The notes: generated by a model from the sequence alone, not told the origin. DNA of 60,420 nt from Burkholderiaceae bacterium (GCA_023653025.1 JAMNXS010000009.1:1-60420), one strand, 5' to 3'. Numbered from the stretch's first letter, positions 29,296 through 39,668 are shown. Translations and numbers: made by a program.

Positions 29296-32076
29296 ATGGC
29301 GAGTAACAACGTAGCCCAATTTGCCACCGAGCTGAAGATGCCGGCGGACCTGCTGCTGCGGCAGCTGCGCGACGCGGGAGTCGAGAAGAGTTCGGCCGAG
29401 GATCAGCTGTCCAAGGAAGACAAGGACAAGCTGCTCGGGCATTTGCGCAAGGTCCACGGTGTCGCGGCGGATGGCGAGAAGAAGAAGATCACCCTGACGC
29501 GCAAGGAAACCACCGAAATCAAGCAGGCGGACTCGAGCGGCAAGTCGCGCACCATCCAGGTCGAGGTCCGGAAGAAGCGCACCTTCGTCAAGCGCGACGA
29601 CATGCCGGTCGCCACCGAAGTCGATGCGCCGCAGCCGGCCGCGCCCGTGGTCGATGAAGCCGAACTCGCGCGTCGCGCCGACGAGGCGCGTCGCCAGGCC
29701 GAGCTGATCGCCCGCCAGGAAGCAGAATTGCGCGAGAAGCAGGAAAAACTCGCCCAGCTCGAGGCCGAGCGTGCCGCCGAGCTGGCGCGCGAGGCCGAAC
29801 GCGCGAAGGCCGAAGCCAAGGCGGCGGCCGAAGTCGCCAAGACCGAGGCCTCGGCAGTCGAGGCGGCCGCTGCGACGGCCGCTGCCGCGGCGGCGCAGGC
29901 CGCACGCGAGAAGGAAGCCGCGGAACGCGCGGCCGCCTCCGAGCGCGCCCGCAAGGCCGTCGCCGACGAGGTCGCGCAGATCAAGGCCATGATGGCGCAG
30001 CCGCGCAAGGTCATCAAGGCGCCGGAACCGGCGCCTCCGGCCGCGCGCGCCGAGGGCACGCTGCATCGACCAGCGACCGCGTCGCCGGCCAAGCCCGGCG
30101 ACAAGAAGGACGACAAGAAACCCGGCGACAAGAAGTCGATCAAGTCGGCCAACGTATCGTCGACCTGGCAGGATGAAAAGAAGCGCAGCCCCGGCGGCCT
30201 GAAGACCCGCGGCGGACCCGCCGGCGGCGGCCGCGATGGCTGGCGTGCCGGTCCGCGCGGACGCCGGAATTCACATCATGACGATCGCGAGTCCAACTTC
30301 CAGCAGCCGACCGAGGCCGTGGTGCGCGAAGTCCACGTGCCGGAGACCATCACCGTGGCCGAACTGGCGCACAAGATGGCGGTGAAGGCCGCCGAGGTCA
30401 TCAAGCACCTGATGAAGCTGGGCCAGATGGTCACGATCAACCAGGTGCTCGACCAGGAAACCGCGATGATCGTGGTCGAGGAGATGGGACACGTCGCGCA
30501 CGCGGCCAAGCTCGACGATCCCGAGGCGCTGCTCGAAGTGGGCGGCACGCAGGCTGATGCCGAACTGGCGCCGCGTGCGCCGGTCGTCACCGTCATGGGC
30601 CACGTCGACCACGGCAAGACCTCGCTGCTCGACTACATCCGTCGCGCCAAGGTCGCTGCCGGCGAAGCAGGCGGCATCACGCAGCATATCGGTGCCTACC
30701 ACGTCGAGACGCCGCGCGGCATGATCACCTTCCTCGACACGCCGGGCCACGAGGCGTTTACCGCGATGCGTGCGCGCGGCGCGAAAGCCACCGACATCGT
30801 CATCCTGGTGGTCGCTGCCGACGACGGTGTGATGCCGCAGACGAAGGAAGCGATCTCGCATGCGAAGGCGGCAGGCGTTCCGCTGGTCGTTGCCATCAAC
30901 AAGATCGACAAGCCGGGCGCCAACTCCGAGCGCGTCACGCAGGAACTGATCGCCGAGCAGGTGGTGCCGGAAGCCTACGGCGGCGAGTCGCCATTTATCC
31001 CGGTGTCGGCCAAGACCGGCGAGGGTATCGATTCGCTGCTCGAGAACGTGCTGCTGCAGGCCGAGGTGCTGGAACTGAAGGCACCGGTCGAGGCACCGGC
31101 AAAAGGCCTGGTCATCGAAGCCAAGCTCGACAAGGGCCGCGGCCCGGTGGCGACCATCATGGTTCAGTCCGGCACGCTCAAGCGCGGCGACATCGTACTC
31201 GCCGGCTCGGCCTACGGCCGCGTGCGCGCGATGCTCGACGAAAACGGCAAGGCCATCAGCGAAGCGGGCCCGTCGATTCCGGTCGAGATCCAGGGCCTGA
31301 CCGAAGTGCCGGCCGCCGGCGAAGAAGCGATGGTGCTGACCGACGAGCGCAAGGCGCGCGAGATCGCGCTGTTCAGGCAGGGCAAATATCGCGACGTCAA
31401 ACTTGCCAAGCAGCAGGCGGCGAAGCTGGAGAACATGTTCGAGCAGATGGCCGAAGGCGAGGTCAAGAACCTGCCGCTGATCATCAAGGCCGACGTCCAG
31501 GGTTCGCAGGAAGCGCTGGTCGCGTCGCTGCAGAAACTGTCGACGTCCGAGGTGCGCGTGCAGGTCGTGCATGGCGCCGTCGGCGGCATCAGCGAATCCG
31601 ACGTCAACCTTGCGCTGGCGTCGAAGGCCGTCATTCTCGGCTTCAACGTGCGCGCCGACGCATCGGCGCGCAAGCTGGCCGAGACCTCGGGCATCGATAT
31701 CCGCTACTACAACATCATTTACGACGCGATCGACGAGATCAAGGCGGCAATGGGCGGCATGCTGACGCCGGAGAAGCGCGAGAACAACATCGGCCTCGTC
31801 GAGATTCGCCAGGTTTTCGTTGTCAGCAAGGTTGGCTCCATCGCCGGCTGCTACGTGCTCGACGGCGTCGTCAAGCGCGGCTCGAACGTGCGCCTGCTGC
31901 GCGACAACGTCGTGGTCTGGACCGGCGAGCTCGATTCGCTCAAGCGCTTCAAGGATGACGTGAAGGAAGTGAAGTCCGGCTTCGAGTGCGGCCTGTCGCT
32001 GAAGAACTTCAACGACATCAAGGAAGGCGATCAGCTGGAAGTCTTCGAGGTGCAGGAAGTCGCGCGCACGCTGTAA
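29296..32076 (+). CDS. infB: translation initiation factor IF-2
   Basis: A 926-residue GTPase that brings initiator tRNA to the 30S subunit. IF2_N domain at about residues 1-52, a long Ala/Glu/Lys/Arg coiled region (about 110-240), a Gly/Arg-rich stretch, a second IF2_N near 350-400, and the G domain from about 430: [32 protein letters not shown]. Four domains follow to the end. Starts 45 bases after nusA with an AAAGAGGA site. Confidence 0.97.
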   Translation: MASNNVAQFATELKMPADLLLRQLRDAGVEKSSAEDQLSKEDKDKLLGHLRKVHGVAADGEKKKITLTRKETTEIKQADSSGKSRTIQVEVRKKRTFVKRDDMPVATEVDAPQPAAPVVDEAELARRADEARRQAELIARQEAELREKQEKLAQLEAERAAELAREAERAKAEAKAAAEVAKTEASAVEAAAATAAAAAAQAAREKEAAERAAASERARKAVADEVAQIKAMMAQPRKVIKAPEPAPPAARAEGTLHRPATASPAKPGDKKDDKKPGDKKSIKSANVSSTWQDEKKRSPGGLKTRGGPAGGGRDGWRAGPRGRRNSHHDDRESNFQQPTEAVVREVHVPETITVAELAHKMAVKAAEVIKHLMKLGQMVTINQVLDQETAMIVVEEMGHVAHAAKLDDPEALLEVGGTQADAELAPRAPVVTVMGHVDHGKTSLLDYIRRAKVAAGEAGGITQHIGAYHVETPRGMITFLDTPGHEAFTAMRARGAKATDIVILVVAADDGVMPQTKEAISHAKAAGVPLVVAINKIDKPGANSERVTQELIAEQVVPEAYGGESPFIPVSAKTGEGIDSLLENVLLQAEVLELKAPVEAPAKGLVIEAKLDKGRGPVATIMVQSGTLKRGDIVLAGSAYGRVRAMLDENGKAISEAGPSIPVEIQGLTEVPAAGEEAMVLTDERKAREIALFRQGKYRDVKLAKQQAAKLENMFEQMAEGEVKNLPLIIKADVQGSQEALVASLQKLSTSEVRVQVVHGAVGGISESDVNLALASKAVILGFNVRADASARKLAETSGIDIRYYNIIYDAIDEIKAAMGGMLTPEKRENNIGLVEIRQVFVVSKVGSIAGCYVLDGVVKRGSNVRLLRDNVVVWTGELDSLKRFKDDVKEVKSGFECGLSLKNFNDIKEGDQLEVFEVQEVARTL

Positions 32077-32086
32077 TTCAAACGCC

Positions 32087-32117
32087 CGTGGATCCCAGCT
32101 TGCGCTGGGATCCATCG
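32087..32117. repeat. palindromic intergenic repeat between infB and rbfA
   Basis: Contains GGATCCCAGCTTGCGCTGGG followed by ATCC, a near-perfect palindrome, same family as the two units between ureC and ureE. As an RNA it forms a strong hairpin within the operon, possibly a partial terminator or a processing site. Confidence 0.8.
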
Positions 32118-32134
32118 TTTTGAACCCAATATTC

Positions 32135-32524
32135 ATGGTCAAACACAGCAAATCCATCCCCGGGCGCAGCCTCCGCGTCGCCGACCAGATCCAGAAAGAC
32201 CTGGCCGAACTGATCGCGATGGAGGTGAAGGACCCGCGAGTCGGCATGGTGACGCTGACCGAGGTCCAGCTGACGCCCGACTACGCGCACGCGAAGATTT
32301 TCTTCACCACGCTGATCGACGATCCGGCGGCAGTGCAGAACACGCTGCAGGGCCTGAAGAAGGCAGCCGGCTTCCTGCGCGCCCAGCTGGGGAAGCGCCT
32401 GCACATCCACACGCTGCCCGAACTGCACTTCGTGCATGACACGTCCACGTCGCGCGGTGCCGCGCTGTCGAAACTGATAGACGAAGCGAACGCTACCCGC
32501 GCGAAAGACGCGGACGGGCAATAA
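32135..32524 (+). CDS. rbfA: ribosome-binding factor A
   Basis: A 129-residue KH-like factor for late 30S maturation. Typical segments: [24 protein letters not shown] (about residues 12-35), [20 protein letters not shown] and [23 protein letters not shown] 32135 ([11 protein letters not shown]) is chosen; an in-frame TTG at 32120 lies closer to the repeat. The ribosome-binding site is weak. Confidence 0.94.
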   Translation: MVKHSKSIPGRSLRVADQIQKDLAELIAMEVKDPRVGMVTLTEVQLTPDYAHAKIFFTTLIDDPAAVQNTLQGLKKAAGFLRAQLGKRLHIHTLPELHFVHDTSTSRGAALSKLIDEANATRAKDADGQ

Positions 32525-32540
32525 GCCTTCCATTTCTCCG

Positions 32541-33473
32541 ATGAACCCGCCCGTGAAACGCAAGCGCGTGCCCGTGCACGGCGTGCTGCTGCTCGACAAG
32601 CCGGCCGGCATGAGCAGCACGCAGGCGCTGGCCAAGGCCAAATGGCTGCTGAATGCGGAAAAGGCCGGGCATACCGGCACCCTTGATCCGTTTGCGACCG
32701 GCCTGCTGCCGCTGTGTTTTGGCGAGGCGACCAAGTTCGCGCAGGATCTGCTGGAAGCGGACAAGACCTACGAAGCCGTCGTGCGGCTGGGTATCACGAC
32801 CGCGACCGGCGATACCGAAGGGGAGGTCATCGACACGCGCCCGGCGGAGGTGACTAGGGAGCAGGTGGAGGCCGTCATCGCGACCTTCCGCGGACCGATA
32901 CGGCAGGTGCCGCCCATGCATTCGGCCCTGAAGCGGGATGGCAAGCCGTTGTACGAGTACGCGCGCGCCGGCATCACGCTCGAGCGCGAGGCGCGCGAGG
33001 TCGTCATTCATTCGCTGGAACTCACCGCCATCGCGCTGCCGGAGATCACGCTCCGTGTTACCTGCAGCAAGGGAACCTACGTGCGCGTCCTCGGCGAGGA
33101 TATCGGTGCGGCGCTCGGCTGCGGCGCCCATCTGCGGGCCCTGCGTCGAACCGGCATCGACACCCTCGCCCTGTCCTCTGCCACGACGCTGGAGGCGCTG
33201 GCATCGCTCGCCGATGGCGAGCGGGCCGCCAGCCTGTTGCCGGTCGATTCCCTGTTGTCGAGTTTCCCGCGCCTCGAACTCGATGCCGAACTGGCACGCC
33301 GTTTCCGCCAGGGACAACGGATCGCCCTGGGCCGCGCCGGCATCGTCGCTCCTTGCCGGGAGGGGCGGGTGCGGGTGGTCGGGCCTGACGGCGGCCTGCT
33401 CGGCACGGGAATGCTGGCCGAGGATGCGCTGCTGCGTCCCGAGCGGCTGATGGCCACTATTCCAACCCATTGA
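32541..33473 (+). CDS. truB: tRNA pseudouridine-55 synthase
   Basis: A 310-residue enzyme that makes pseudouridine 55 in the T loop of tRNAs. The catalytic motif GHTGTLDPFATGLLP with its nucleophile Asp is at about residues 46-60; VRLGITTATGDTEGEV and the carboxy-terminal PUA-like region follow. It starts 17 bases after rbfA, completing rimP-nusA-infB-rbfA-truB. Confidence 0.96.
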   Translation: MNPPVKRKRVPVHGVLLLDKPAGMSSTQALAKAKWLLNAEKAGHTGTLDPFATGLLPLCFGEATKFAQDLLEADKTYEAVVRLGITTATGDTEGEVIDTRPAEVTREQVEAVIATFRGPIRQVPPMHSALKRDGKPLYEYARAGITLEREAREVVIHSLELTAIALPEITLRVTCSKGTYVRVLGEDIGAALGCGAHLRALRRTGIDTLALSSATTLEALASLADGERAASLLPVDSLLSSFPRLELDAELARRFRQGQRIALGRAGIVAPCREGRVRVVGPDGGLLGTGMLAEDALLRPERLMATIPTH

Positions 33474-33553
33474 AATTTCAGGTTTTTTCATAATTCAGAC
33501 ACGCCGGCGTGCTACACTCGCGGGTTTCTCGAATCTCCCTTGCACGGCATCCC

Positions 33554-35392
33554 ATGACCACTACCCAACGCGCGCTGCGCAACATCGCCATCATCGCCCA
33601 CGTCGACCATGGCAAGACCACGCTGGTGGACCAGCTGCTCCGCCAGTCGGGCACCTTCCGCGAGAACCAGCAAGTCGACAACCGCGTGATGGACTCGAAC
33701 GATCTCGAAAAAGAGCGCGGTATCACCATCCTCGCGAAGAACTGCGCGGTCGAGTACCAGGGCACGCACATCAACATCGTCGATACCCCGGGCCACGCCG
33801 ATTTCGGCGGCGAGGTCGAGCGCGTGCTGTCGATGGTCGACTCGGTGCTGCTGTTGGTCGATGCGGTCGAAGGGCCGATGCCGCAGACCCGTTTCGTCAC
33901 GCGCAAGGCGCTGGCGCTGGGCCTGAAGCCGATCGTCGTCGTCAACAAGATCGACCGTCCCGGAGCGCGCCCGGACTGGGTCATCAACGCGACCTTCGAG
34001 CTGTTCGACAAGCTCGGCGCGACCGAAGAGCAGCTCGACTTCCCGGTCGTGTTCGCGTCCGCGCTCAACGGCTACGCCAGCCTCGACTCCGAGGTGCGCG
34101 AAGGCGACATGACGCCGCTGTTCGACGCCATCCTGCGGCACGTGCCGGTGCGCGACGATGACTTCGACGGCCCGCTGCAGCTGCAGATCTCGTCGCTCGA
34201 CTATTCGTCCTACGTCGGCAAGATCGGCATCGGCCGCATCAGCCGCGGCCGCGTGAAGGCGCTGCAGGACGTGCTGATCCTGAACGGCCCCGATTCGACG
34301 CCGGTCAAGGGCCGCATCAATCAGGTGCTGAAATTCCGTGGTCTCGAGCGCGAAGTGGTGTCCGAGGCCATGGCCGGCGACATCGTGCTGATCAACGGTA
34401 TCGAGGATATCGGCATCGGTTCGACCGTCTGCGCTCCCGATACGCCGGATGCACTGCCGATGCTGACCGTCGACGAGCCGACGCTGACGATGAACTTCAT
34501 CGTCAACACCTCGCCGCTCGCGGGCCGCGAAGGCAAATTCGTCACCAGCCGCCAGCTGCGCGAGCGCCTCGAGCGCGAGCTGAAATCCAACGTTGCGCTG
34601 CGCGTCGCACCGACCGGCGACGACACCACTTTCGAAGTCTCCGGCCGCGGCGAGCTGCACCTGACCATCCTGCTCGAGAACATGCGCCGCGAAGGCTACG
34701 AACTGGCCGTCTCGCGTCCGCGCGTGGTGTTCAAGATGGTCGAAGGCGTACGCCACGAGCCCTTCGAGAACCTGACCGTCGATGTCGAGGAAGCGCATCA
34801 GGGCGGCGTGATGGAAGAACTCGGCCGCCGCCGCGGCGACCTGCAGGACATGCAGCCGGACGGCAAGGGTCGCGTGCGCCTCGAGTACCGCATTCCGGCG
34901 CGCGGCCTGATCGGCTTCCAGGGCGAGTTCATGACGCTCACGCGCGGCACCGGCCTGATGAGCCATGTGTTCGACGCCTACGGTCCGGTTGATCCCAACA
35001 AGGGCGAGCTGGCCGGCCGCCGCAACGGCGTGTTGATCTCGCAGGACGATGGCGCAGCCGTCGCGTATGCGCTGTGGAAGCTGCAGGACCGCGGCCGCAT
35101 GTTCGTCAGCCACAACGACCCGGTGTACGAGGGCATGATCATCGGCATCCACTCGCGCGACAACGACCTCGTCGTCAACCCGATCAAGGGCAAGCAGCTG
35201 ACCAACGTGCGTGCGTCCGGCACCGACGAAGCCGTGCGCCTCGTGCCGCCGATCGAGCTGACGCTCGAATACGCGGTCGAGTTCATCGAGGACGACGAAC
35301 TCGTCGAGATCACGCCCAAGAGCATTCGCCTGCGCAAGCGCTATCTGAAGGAGCACGAGCGCAAGCGCGCTTCGCGCGAGGAAGCGGCGTAA
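33554..35392 (+). CDS. typA: ribosome-associated GTPase TypA/BipA
   Basis: A 612-residue translational GTPase. G domain motifs: [17 protein letters not shown] (about 13-29), [30 protein letters not shown]; the BipA-specific carboxy-terminal domain includes [18 protein letters not shown]. An extended -10 (TGCTACACT, 33510-33518) lies 36 bases before ATG 33554. A strong terminator follows, so this is a separate unit. Confidence 0.96.
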   Translation: MTTTQRALRNIAIIAHVDHGKTTLVDQLLRQSGTFRENQQVDNRVMDSNDLEKERGITILAKNCAVEYQGTHINIVDTPGHADFGGEVERVLSMVDSVLLLVDAVEGPMPQTRFVTRKALALGLKPIVVVNKIDRPGARPDWVINATFELFDKLGATEEQLDFPVVFASALNGYASLDSEVREGDMTPLFDAILRHVPVRDDDFDGPLQLQISSLDYSSYVGKIGIGRISRGRVKALQDVLILNGPDSTPVKGRINQVLKFRGLEREVVSEAMAGDIVLINGIEDIGIGSTVCAPDTPDALPMLTVDEPTLTMNFIVNTSPLAGREGKFVTSRQLRERLERELKSNVALRVAPTGDDTTFEVSGRGELHLTILLENMRREGYELAVSRPRVVFKMVEGVRHEPFENLTVDVEEAHQGGVMEELGRRRGDLQDMQPDGKGRVRLEYRIPARGLIGFQGEFMTLTRGTGLMSHVFDAYGPVDPNKGELAGRRNGVLISQDDGAAVAYALWKLQDRGRMFVSHNDPVYEGMIIGIHSRDNDLVVNPIKGKQLTNVRASGTDEAVRLVPPIELTLEYAVEFIEDDELVEITPKSIRLRKRYLKEHERKRASREEAA

Positions 35393-35410
35393 CTCTCGAC
35401 TTCCGCTGGA

Positions 35411-35440
35411 AAAGGCGCCTGACGGCGCTTTTTCTTTTTT
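35411..35440 (+). terminator. rho-independent terminator of typA
   Basis: AAGGCGCC/GGCGCTTT stem (one G-U pair) with a TGAC loop, followed by TTTTCTTTTTTT, 19 bases after the typA stop. Confidence 0.88.
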
Positions 35441-35482
35441 TGCCTCCGATACACTATCCGCAGCAAGACTTCATCGAGAGCC

Positions 35483-36478
35483 GTGAGCCAGCAACGCAAC
35501 AACCTTCCTCCCCGCCGCCTGTCCGTCGCGCCGATGCTCGACTGGACCGACCGTCATTGCCGATATTTTCACCGGCAGCTGACGAAACACACGTGGCTGT
35601 ATACCGAGATGGTGACGACCGGCTCGATCATCCACGGTGACCCCAACCGCCAGCTGGACTTCAATGATGCAGAACATCCGGTGGCGCTGCAGCTCGGCGG
35701 CAGCGAGCCGGACGAGCTCGCGAAATGCGCACAGCTCGGCGAGCAATGGGGCTATGACGAGATCAACATCAACTGCGGCTGTCCGTCCGAGCGCGTGCAG
35801 CGCGGAGCGTTCGGCGCCTGCCTGATGGCCGAACCCGGGCTGGTGGCCGATGGCGTGAAGGCGATGCGCGACGTGACCGATATCGACATCACCGTCAAGC
35901 ATCGGATCGGTATCGACGATGTCGAGTCCTACGACTTCGTGCGCGACTTCGTCGGCACCATTGCCGAGGCCGGCTGCAGCACCTTCATCGTGCACGCGCG
36001 CAACGCGATACTGAAGGGCTTGTCGCCGAAGGAAAATCGCGAGATCCCGCCGTTGAAGTACGCCTATGCCTACCGGCTGAAGCAGGACTTCCCGCAGCTG
36101 GAGATCATCGTCAACGGCGGCGTACGCACGCTGGAAGAGATCGACGAACACCTGCGGCATCTCGACGGCGTGATGATCGGTCGCGAGGCCTATCACAACC
36201 CGTGGCTGCTGACGGCTTTCGACGAGCGCTATTACGACGACCAGCCTTTCTGCAAAACCCGTCTGCAGGTGGTCGAGGCGATGCTGCCGTACATCGCCGC
36301 ACAGGTGGCCACCGGCGGTCCGCGCATGAACTCCATCGTCCGCCACATGCTCGGCATCATGATGGGCTTGCGCGGCGCGCGCGAGTTCCGGCAGAAAATG
36401 TCGGATGCGAAAGCACTAGCCTGCGGTGATCCGCGGCTGCTGTGGCAGGCGGCGCTGGCTTTGCCCGAAGCGGCCTGA
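35483..36478 (+). CDS. dusA: tRNA-dihydrouridine synthase A
   Basis: A 331-residue FMN enzyme reducing uridines 20/20a in tRNA D loops. DusA features: LSVAPMLDWTDRHCRYFHR, NCGCPSERVQRGAFGACLM with the catalytic Cys, TVKHRIGID, FIVHARNAILKGLSPKENR, INGGVRT-type NGGVRTLEE and GVMIGREAYHNPW. GTG 35483 is the start, with GAGAG before it. Ends 16 bases before a sigma-54 promoter. Confidence 0.94.
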   Translation: MSQQRNNLPPRRLSVAPMLDWTDRHCRYFHRQLTKHTWLYTEMVTTGSIIHGDPNRQLDFNDAEHPVALQLGGSEPDELAKCAQLGEQWGYDEININCGCPSERVQRGAFGACLMAEPGLVADGVKAMRDVTDIDITVKHRIGIDDVESYDFVRDFVGTIAEAGCSTFIVHARNAILKGLSPKENREIPPLKYAYAYRLKQDFPQLEIIVNGGVRTLEEIDEHLRHLDGVMIGREAYHNPWLLTAFDERYYDDQPFCKTRLQVVEAMLPYIAAQVATGGPRMNSIVRHMLGIMMGLRGAREFRQKMSDAKALACGDPRLLWQAALALPEAA

Positions 36479-36494
36479 ATTTTCGCCGTGCCAC

Positions 36495-36509
36495 TGGCAC
36501 GGAAGCTGC
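36495..36509 (+). promoter_or_regulatory. sigma-54 (-24/-12) promoter of the SDR gene
   Basis: TGGCACGGAAGCTGC matches the consensus TGGCACG-N4-TTGC except for one base, with the invariant GG and GC exactly spaced. The -24 element is also one arm of the palindrome CCGTGCCACTGGCACGG (36486-36502). Transcription would start near 36521, 26 bases before the SDR start codon. Confidence 0.8.
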
Positions 36510-36546
36510 GAGCAGCGGTCGTCTGATCTCACACCAGACGACCGAC

Positions 36547-37401
36547 ATGAGCGAGCCAGCCTTCCCTCCGCAGCAGCAGAACCAGCAACCCGGCATCGAA
36601 GCGGCGATGACGCCACGGCCGCAGATCGAAGGGAAAAATTACCGGCCTGCGGGAAAACTGCAGGGCAAGGTCGCGATCATCACTGGCGGCGACAGCGGCA
36701 TCGGCGCGGCGGCTGCGATTGCCTTCTCCAAGGAAGGTGCCGATGTGGTCATCGCCTACCTGAACGAGCATCAGGATGCCGATCACGTGAAGCAGCTGGT
36801 CACGCAGCAGGGCCGACAGTGCATCGGCCTCTCCGGTGACATCGGCGACGAAGCCTTTTGCCGGAAACTGATGCAAGACACCATCGCGCGTTTCGGCAAG
36901 CTGGATATCCTCGTCAACAATGCGGCCGAGCAGCACTCGGCCGCGACCATCGAAGACATTCCCAGTGAGCAGTTCGAGCGTACCTTCCGCACCAACATCT
37001 TCGCCTACTTCTACCTGACCAAGGCCGCGATGCCGCATCTGAAAGAAGGCGCCTGCATCATCAACACGACGTCGGTCACCGCCTATCGCGGCAGTAGCCA
37101 CCTGCTCGATTACTCATCGACGAAAGGAGCCATCGTCACGTTCACGCGGTCGCTGTCGCAGCAGCTGGCCGGGCGCGGCATACGCGTCAACGGCGTCGCG
37201 CCGGGACCGGTATGGACACCGCTGATACCGGCCAGCAGCAGCGCCGAAGGCGTGACGCAGTTCGGGCAGGGCGCACCCATGGGCCGGGCCGGGCAGCCGG
37301 ACGAGATTGCGCCTTGTTTCGTGTTCCTCGCGAGCGACGACAGCAGCTACATGACGGGGCAGGTGTTGCATCCGAATGGGGGGGAGGTTATCAATGCCTG
37401 A
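36547..37401 (+). CDS. short-chain dehydrogenase/reductase (YghA-like)
   Basis: A 284-residue NAD(P)-dependent SDR with the amino-terminal extension (about 40 residues, PQQQNQQPGIEAAMTPRPQ) typical of YghA / glucose-dehydrogenase-like general-stress SDRs. Rossmann motif TGGDSGIGAAAAIAF (about 45-59), NNAAE, catalytic Ser (TTSVTAYRG) and Tyr-x-x-x-Lys (YSSTKGA). Substrate unknown. ATG 36547 is chosen because the sigma-54 promoter start site (about 36521) lies just upstream and would exclude the longer open frame. Confidence 0.9.
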   Translation: MSEPAFPPQQQNQQPGIEAAMTPRPQIEGKNYRPAGKLQGKVAIITGGDSGIGAAAAIAFSKEGADVVIAYLNEHQDADHVKQLVTQQGRQCIGLSGDIGDEAFCRKLMQDTIARFGKLDILVNNAAEQHSAATIEDIPSEQFERTFRTNIFAYFYLTKAAMPHLKEGACIINTTSVTAYRGSSHLLDYSSTKGAIVTFTRSLSQQLAGRGIRVNGVAPGPVWTPLIPASSSAEGVTQFGQGAPMGRAGQPDEIAPCFVFLASDDSSYMTGQVLHPNGGEVINA

Positions 37402-37422
37402 GGGGTGTTTAGGGCAAGACAT

Positions 37423-37570
37423 GGCGGGTTTCGCCTGCGGCTCTACCCGCCCTACGGTACTGACAGGGTGTGGAACGATCGACGACGGGTTTCGCCTGCG
37501 GCTCCACCCACCCTATGCGAAAACGATGGTCGCGATGACATAGGGCGGGTAGAGCAAAGCGAAACCCGCC
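37423..37570. repeat. cluster of three dispersed repeat units
   Basis: Unit A 37423-37455 and unit B 37484-37516 point the same way (GGGTTTCGCCTGCGGCTC core); unit C 37540-37570 is inverted (TAGGGCGGGTAGAGC...GAAACCCGCC). They fill the space between two convergent genes and can form alternative hairpins A:C or B:C. Variant family with GGGTTT in place of GGATTT. Confidence 0.85.
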
Positions 37571-37579
37571 ATCAATTCT

Positions 37580-38527
37580 TCAGTACTCCTTCAGCCGGTT
37601 GTACAAGGTCTTCACGCTGATCCCCAGCGCCGACGCCGTCAGCCGCTTGTTGCCGCTGAAATGGCGCAGCGTGGCCATGATGAGTTCGCGCTGCGCATCG
37701 GCCAGCGGCGTGCCGACCGCGAAGCTGAGCGTGCCGTCGGCCAGCAGGGCACGGCCGGCGCCGCGCGTGGCCGGCGTGTCGAGGTGCACGATATCGGCCG
37801 ACAAAATGTAGGCTCGGTGTACGAGGTTCTTCAGTTCCCGCACGTTGCCCGGCCACGCATAGTTGCGCAAGGTATCCACGGCAGAGCTGGAGAACTGCTT
37901 TGACGTCCCGGCCTGTGCGTTCAGCTCCTGCAGAAAAAGACGCGCCAGCTGCTCGATGTCGTGCCCGCGTTCGCGCAGCGGCGGTACCCGGACCGGAAAG
38001 ACCGCCAGCCGGTACATCAGGTCCTGCCGCAGTTTGCCTTGCTGGACCGATTGCAGCAGCGAGCGGTTGGTCGCCGCGATCAGGCGCACGTCGACCCGCA
38101 CCTGCTCGCTGCCGCCGACCCGGTGGAAACAGCCGCTCTCCAGCACGCGCAGCAGCTTGACCTGCATGTCGCACGGCATCTCGGTGATCTCGTCGAGAAA
38201 AAGCGTGCCGCCGGACGCGTGCTCGAAATAGCCGGTCTGCCTACGCACGGCGCCGGTGAAGCTGCCCTTCTCGTGGCCGAACAGCGCGGCCTCGATCAGG
38301 TGCGCCGGTATCGCGCCGCAATTGACGGCGACGAACTGCCGCTCTGCACGCCGGCTAGCCAGATGCAGCGATTGCGCGATCAGTTCTTTTCCGGTACCGC
38401 TCTCGCCCTCGAGCAAGACGGTCGCGTCGGTAGCGGCCACGCGTTCGAGCTGGCGATACATCGTTTCCATCACCGTTGAACTGCCATACAGCCGGCCGAA
38501 TCGTTTCAGCGCTTTGTCACTGGTCAT
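37580..38527 (-). CDS. sensorless sigma-54-dependent activator (PspF-like architecture)
   Basis: A 315-residue enhancer-binding protein consisting only of the AAA+ domain and a Fis-type helix-turn-helix. Walker A GESGTGKE (about residue 40), sigma-54-contacting loop GSFTGA (a variant of GAFTGA), Walker B GGTLFLDE, sensor region [14 protein letters not shown]-finger [14 protein letters not shown], and the [23 protein letters not shown] at the very end. No regulatory domain precedes it, so activity must be set by a partner protein or by expression. Start 38527 ([10 protein letters not shown]) has a GGTGA site; an open extension upstream is probably not translated. Confidence 0.9.
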   Translation of the reverse strand: MTSDKALKRFGRLYGSSTVMETMYRQLERVAATDATVLLEGESGTGKELIAQSLHLASRRAERQFVAVNCGAIPAHLIEAALFGHEKGSFTGAVRRQTGYFEHASGGTLFLDEITEMPCDMQVKLLRVLESGCFHRVGGSEQVRVDVRLIAATNRSLLQSVQQGKLRQDLMYRLAVFPVRVPPLRERGHDIEQLARLFLQELNAQAGTSKQFSSSAVDTLRNYAWPGNVRELKNLVHRAYILSADIVHLDTPATRGAGRALLADGTLSFAVGTPLADAQRELIMATLRHFSGNKRLTASALGISVKTLYNRLKEY

Positions 38528-38773
38528 CAATTCACCGCGAAGAAACAGGAATTGGACACCGGCTGCGTCCTGCCGCGCCCGGCAGTGTGCGATCCCCTGC
38601 CGGATATCAAACAAGGCCGCTCATCTGGCGTCACCGTCGTCCCTGCCAACGCGTTCGTTGCCGGATCCGACTTTGCTGGATCGCAGACCGTCCGGCCGGA
38701 TGTTGAAACTTATGCAGCATGCCTCAGTCAAGACGAAAGGCGACGACTTCATCGTTAGTTGAAAGGAATTGCA

Positions 38774-39346
38774 ATGAACTCAAGACTGCATGCTTCAAAA
38801 ATCCTGATCCTGATGGGCTTGCTGACGATGAGTGTCGCAGCCTGCAACCGCGGTGGCAGCGGCGGAGACCAGGGCGGCGGCACCGGAGGCACCAGCAGCC
38901 CGCCCAGCACGTCGACCCCGTCTTCGTCCACGCCTCCGCCATCCGAATCTCCGGCAGCAACGCCGAGCACGCCGCCCTCCGGCGGTGCCAGCACGCCGCC
39001 TCCGGGCGGCGCGGCGGGCGGCGACGCCAGCAGCACCCCGCCTCCATCCGGCGGCACCAGCGGCGGCGCGTCGGATACGGGCAGTTCCAGCAGCGGCGTA
39101 TCGACCGGCGGCTCCTCGAGCGGCGACATGTCGGGCAGCAGCCCGTCGGGTTCGTCGAGTTCGGGCGCGTCCGATCCGGGTGCCAGCTCGTCCGGCGGCT
39201 CGACCGGCGGCGACACCGGCACCGGCATGTCCAGCGGCGGTGCCTCCGACAGTTCGACCGGCGGCAGCAGCGGCACCAGCGGCAGCACGGGCGGAACCTC
39301 GGGCAGTTCAACCGGCGGCGGCAGCAGCTCGGGCGGCGCGAAGTAA
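38774..39346 (+). CDS. Ser/Gly/Pro-rich low-complexity lipoprotein
   Basis: A 190-residue predicted lipoprotein: signal sequence ILILMGLLTMSVAAC with lipobox VAAC (about residue 25), then a mature part almost wholly of Gly, Ser, Thr and Pro, proline-rich first (STPPPSES-like) and SSGG/GSSSG-rich later. No folded domain is recognised. The AAGGAA ribosome-binding site is good. A paralogue follows at 39399. Such tails may act as flexible surface linkers; function unknown. A weak sigma-54-like sequence is at 38662-38676. Confidence 0.75.
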   Translation: MNSRLHASKILILMGLLTMSVAACNRGGSGGDQGGGTGGTSSPPSTSTPSSSTPPPSESPAATPSTPPSGGASTPPPGGAAGGDASSTPPPSGGTSGGASDTGSSSSGVSTGGSSSGDMSGSSPSGSSSSGASDPGASSSGGSTGGDTGTGMSSGGASDSSTGGSSGTSGSTGGTSGSSTGGGSSSGGAK

Positions 39347-39398
39347 GCACGCGGCCTCGCAACGACGGAAATCTCATTTCTGCACAAGGAAGATCGAT

Positions 39399-39644
39399 AT
39401 GAACAGACGACACAATCGGTGGCTGGTCACGGTGCTGTTACCCTTGTTCGCGGCCGGCTCGCTGGCAGCCTGCCAGCGCGCGGGCGACGACGCGGGCGCC
39501 GGCAGCTCGGGCGCCAGCGGCGGCGGCACATCGCAGTCCGGCGGCGGCATGTCGTCGGACAGCAGTTCCGGCAGCAGCAGCGGTGCCAGCGGTACCAGCG
39601 GCTCGGATTCGAGTTCTTCTCCCAGCGAGTCGAAGTCCCAGTAA
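39399..39644 (+). CDS. small Ser/Gly-rich lipoprotein
   Basis: An 81-residue predicted lipoprotein with signal LVTVLLPLFAAGSLAAC (lipobox LAAC) and a mature Gly/Ser/Asp-rich tail ending SPSESKSQ. AAGGAAG precedes ATG 39399. It resembles the carboxy-terminal half of the lipoprotein just upstream, so the two look like a duplicated pair. No enzyme or binding motif is seen. Confidence 0.75.
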   Translation: MNRRHNRWLVTVLLPLFAAGSLAACQRAGDDAGAGSSGASGGGTSQSGGGMSSDSSSGSSSGASGTSGSDSSSSPSESKSQ

Positions 39645-39668
39645 TCGCGCTGCTCGCAGCGTGTTCCG

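Noticed and set aside
30271-32247. Very long open frames antisense to infB, and similar ones opposite typA, lutB and the GGDEF-EAL genes
   Set aside because: They mirror GC-rich codon structure of well-identified genes, have His/Arg/Val-rich shadow composition and match no family.
37423-37570. Possible small CRISPR array
   Set aside because: Only three units, inverted orientation of one, unequal spacing, and the same unit occurs singly elsewhere; no cas genes.
38662-38676. Sigma-54-like sequence CGGATCCGACTTTGC upstream of the Ser/Gly-rich lipoprotein
   Set aside because: GG and GC spacing and the -12 box are good, but the -24 box matches in few bases; kept only as a weak candidate.
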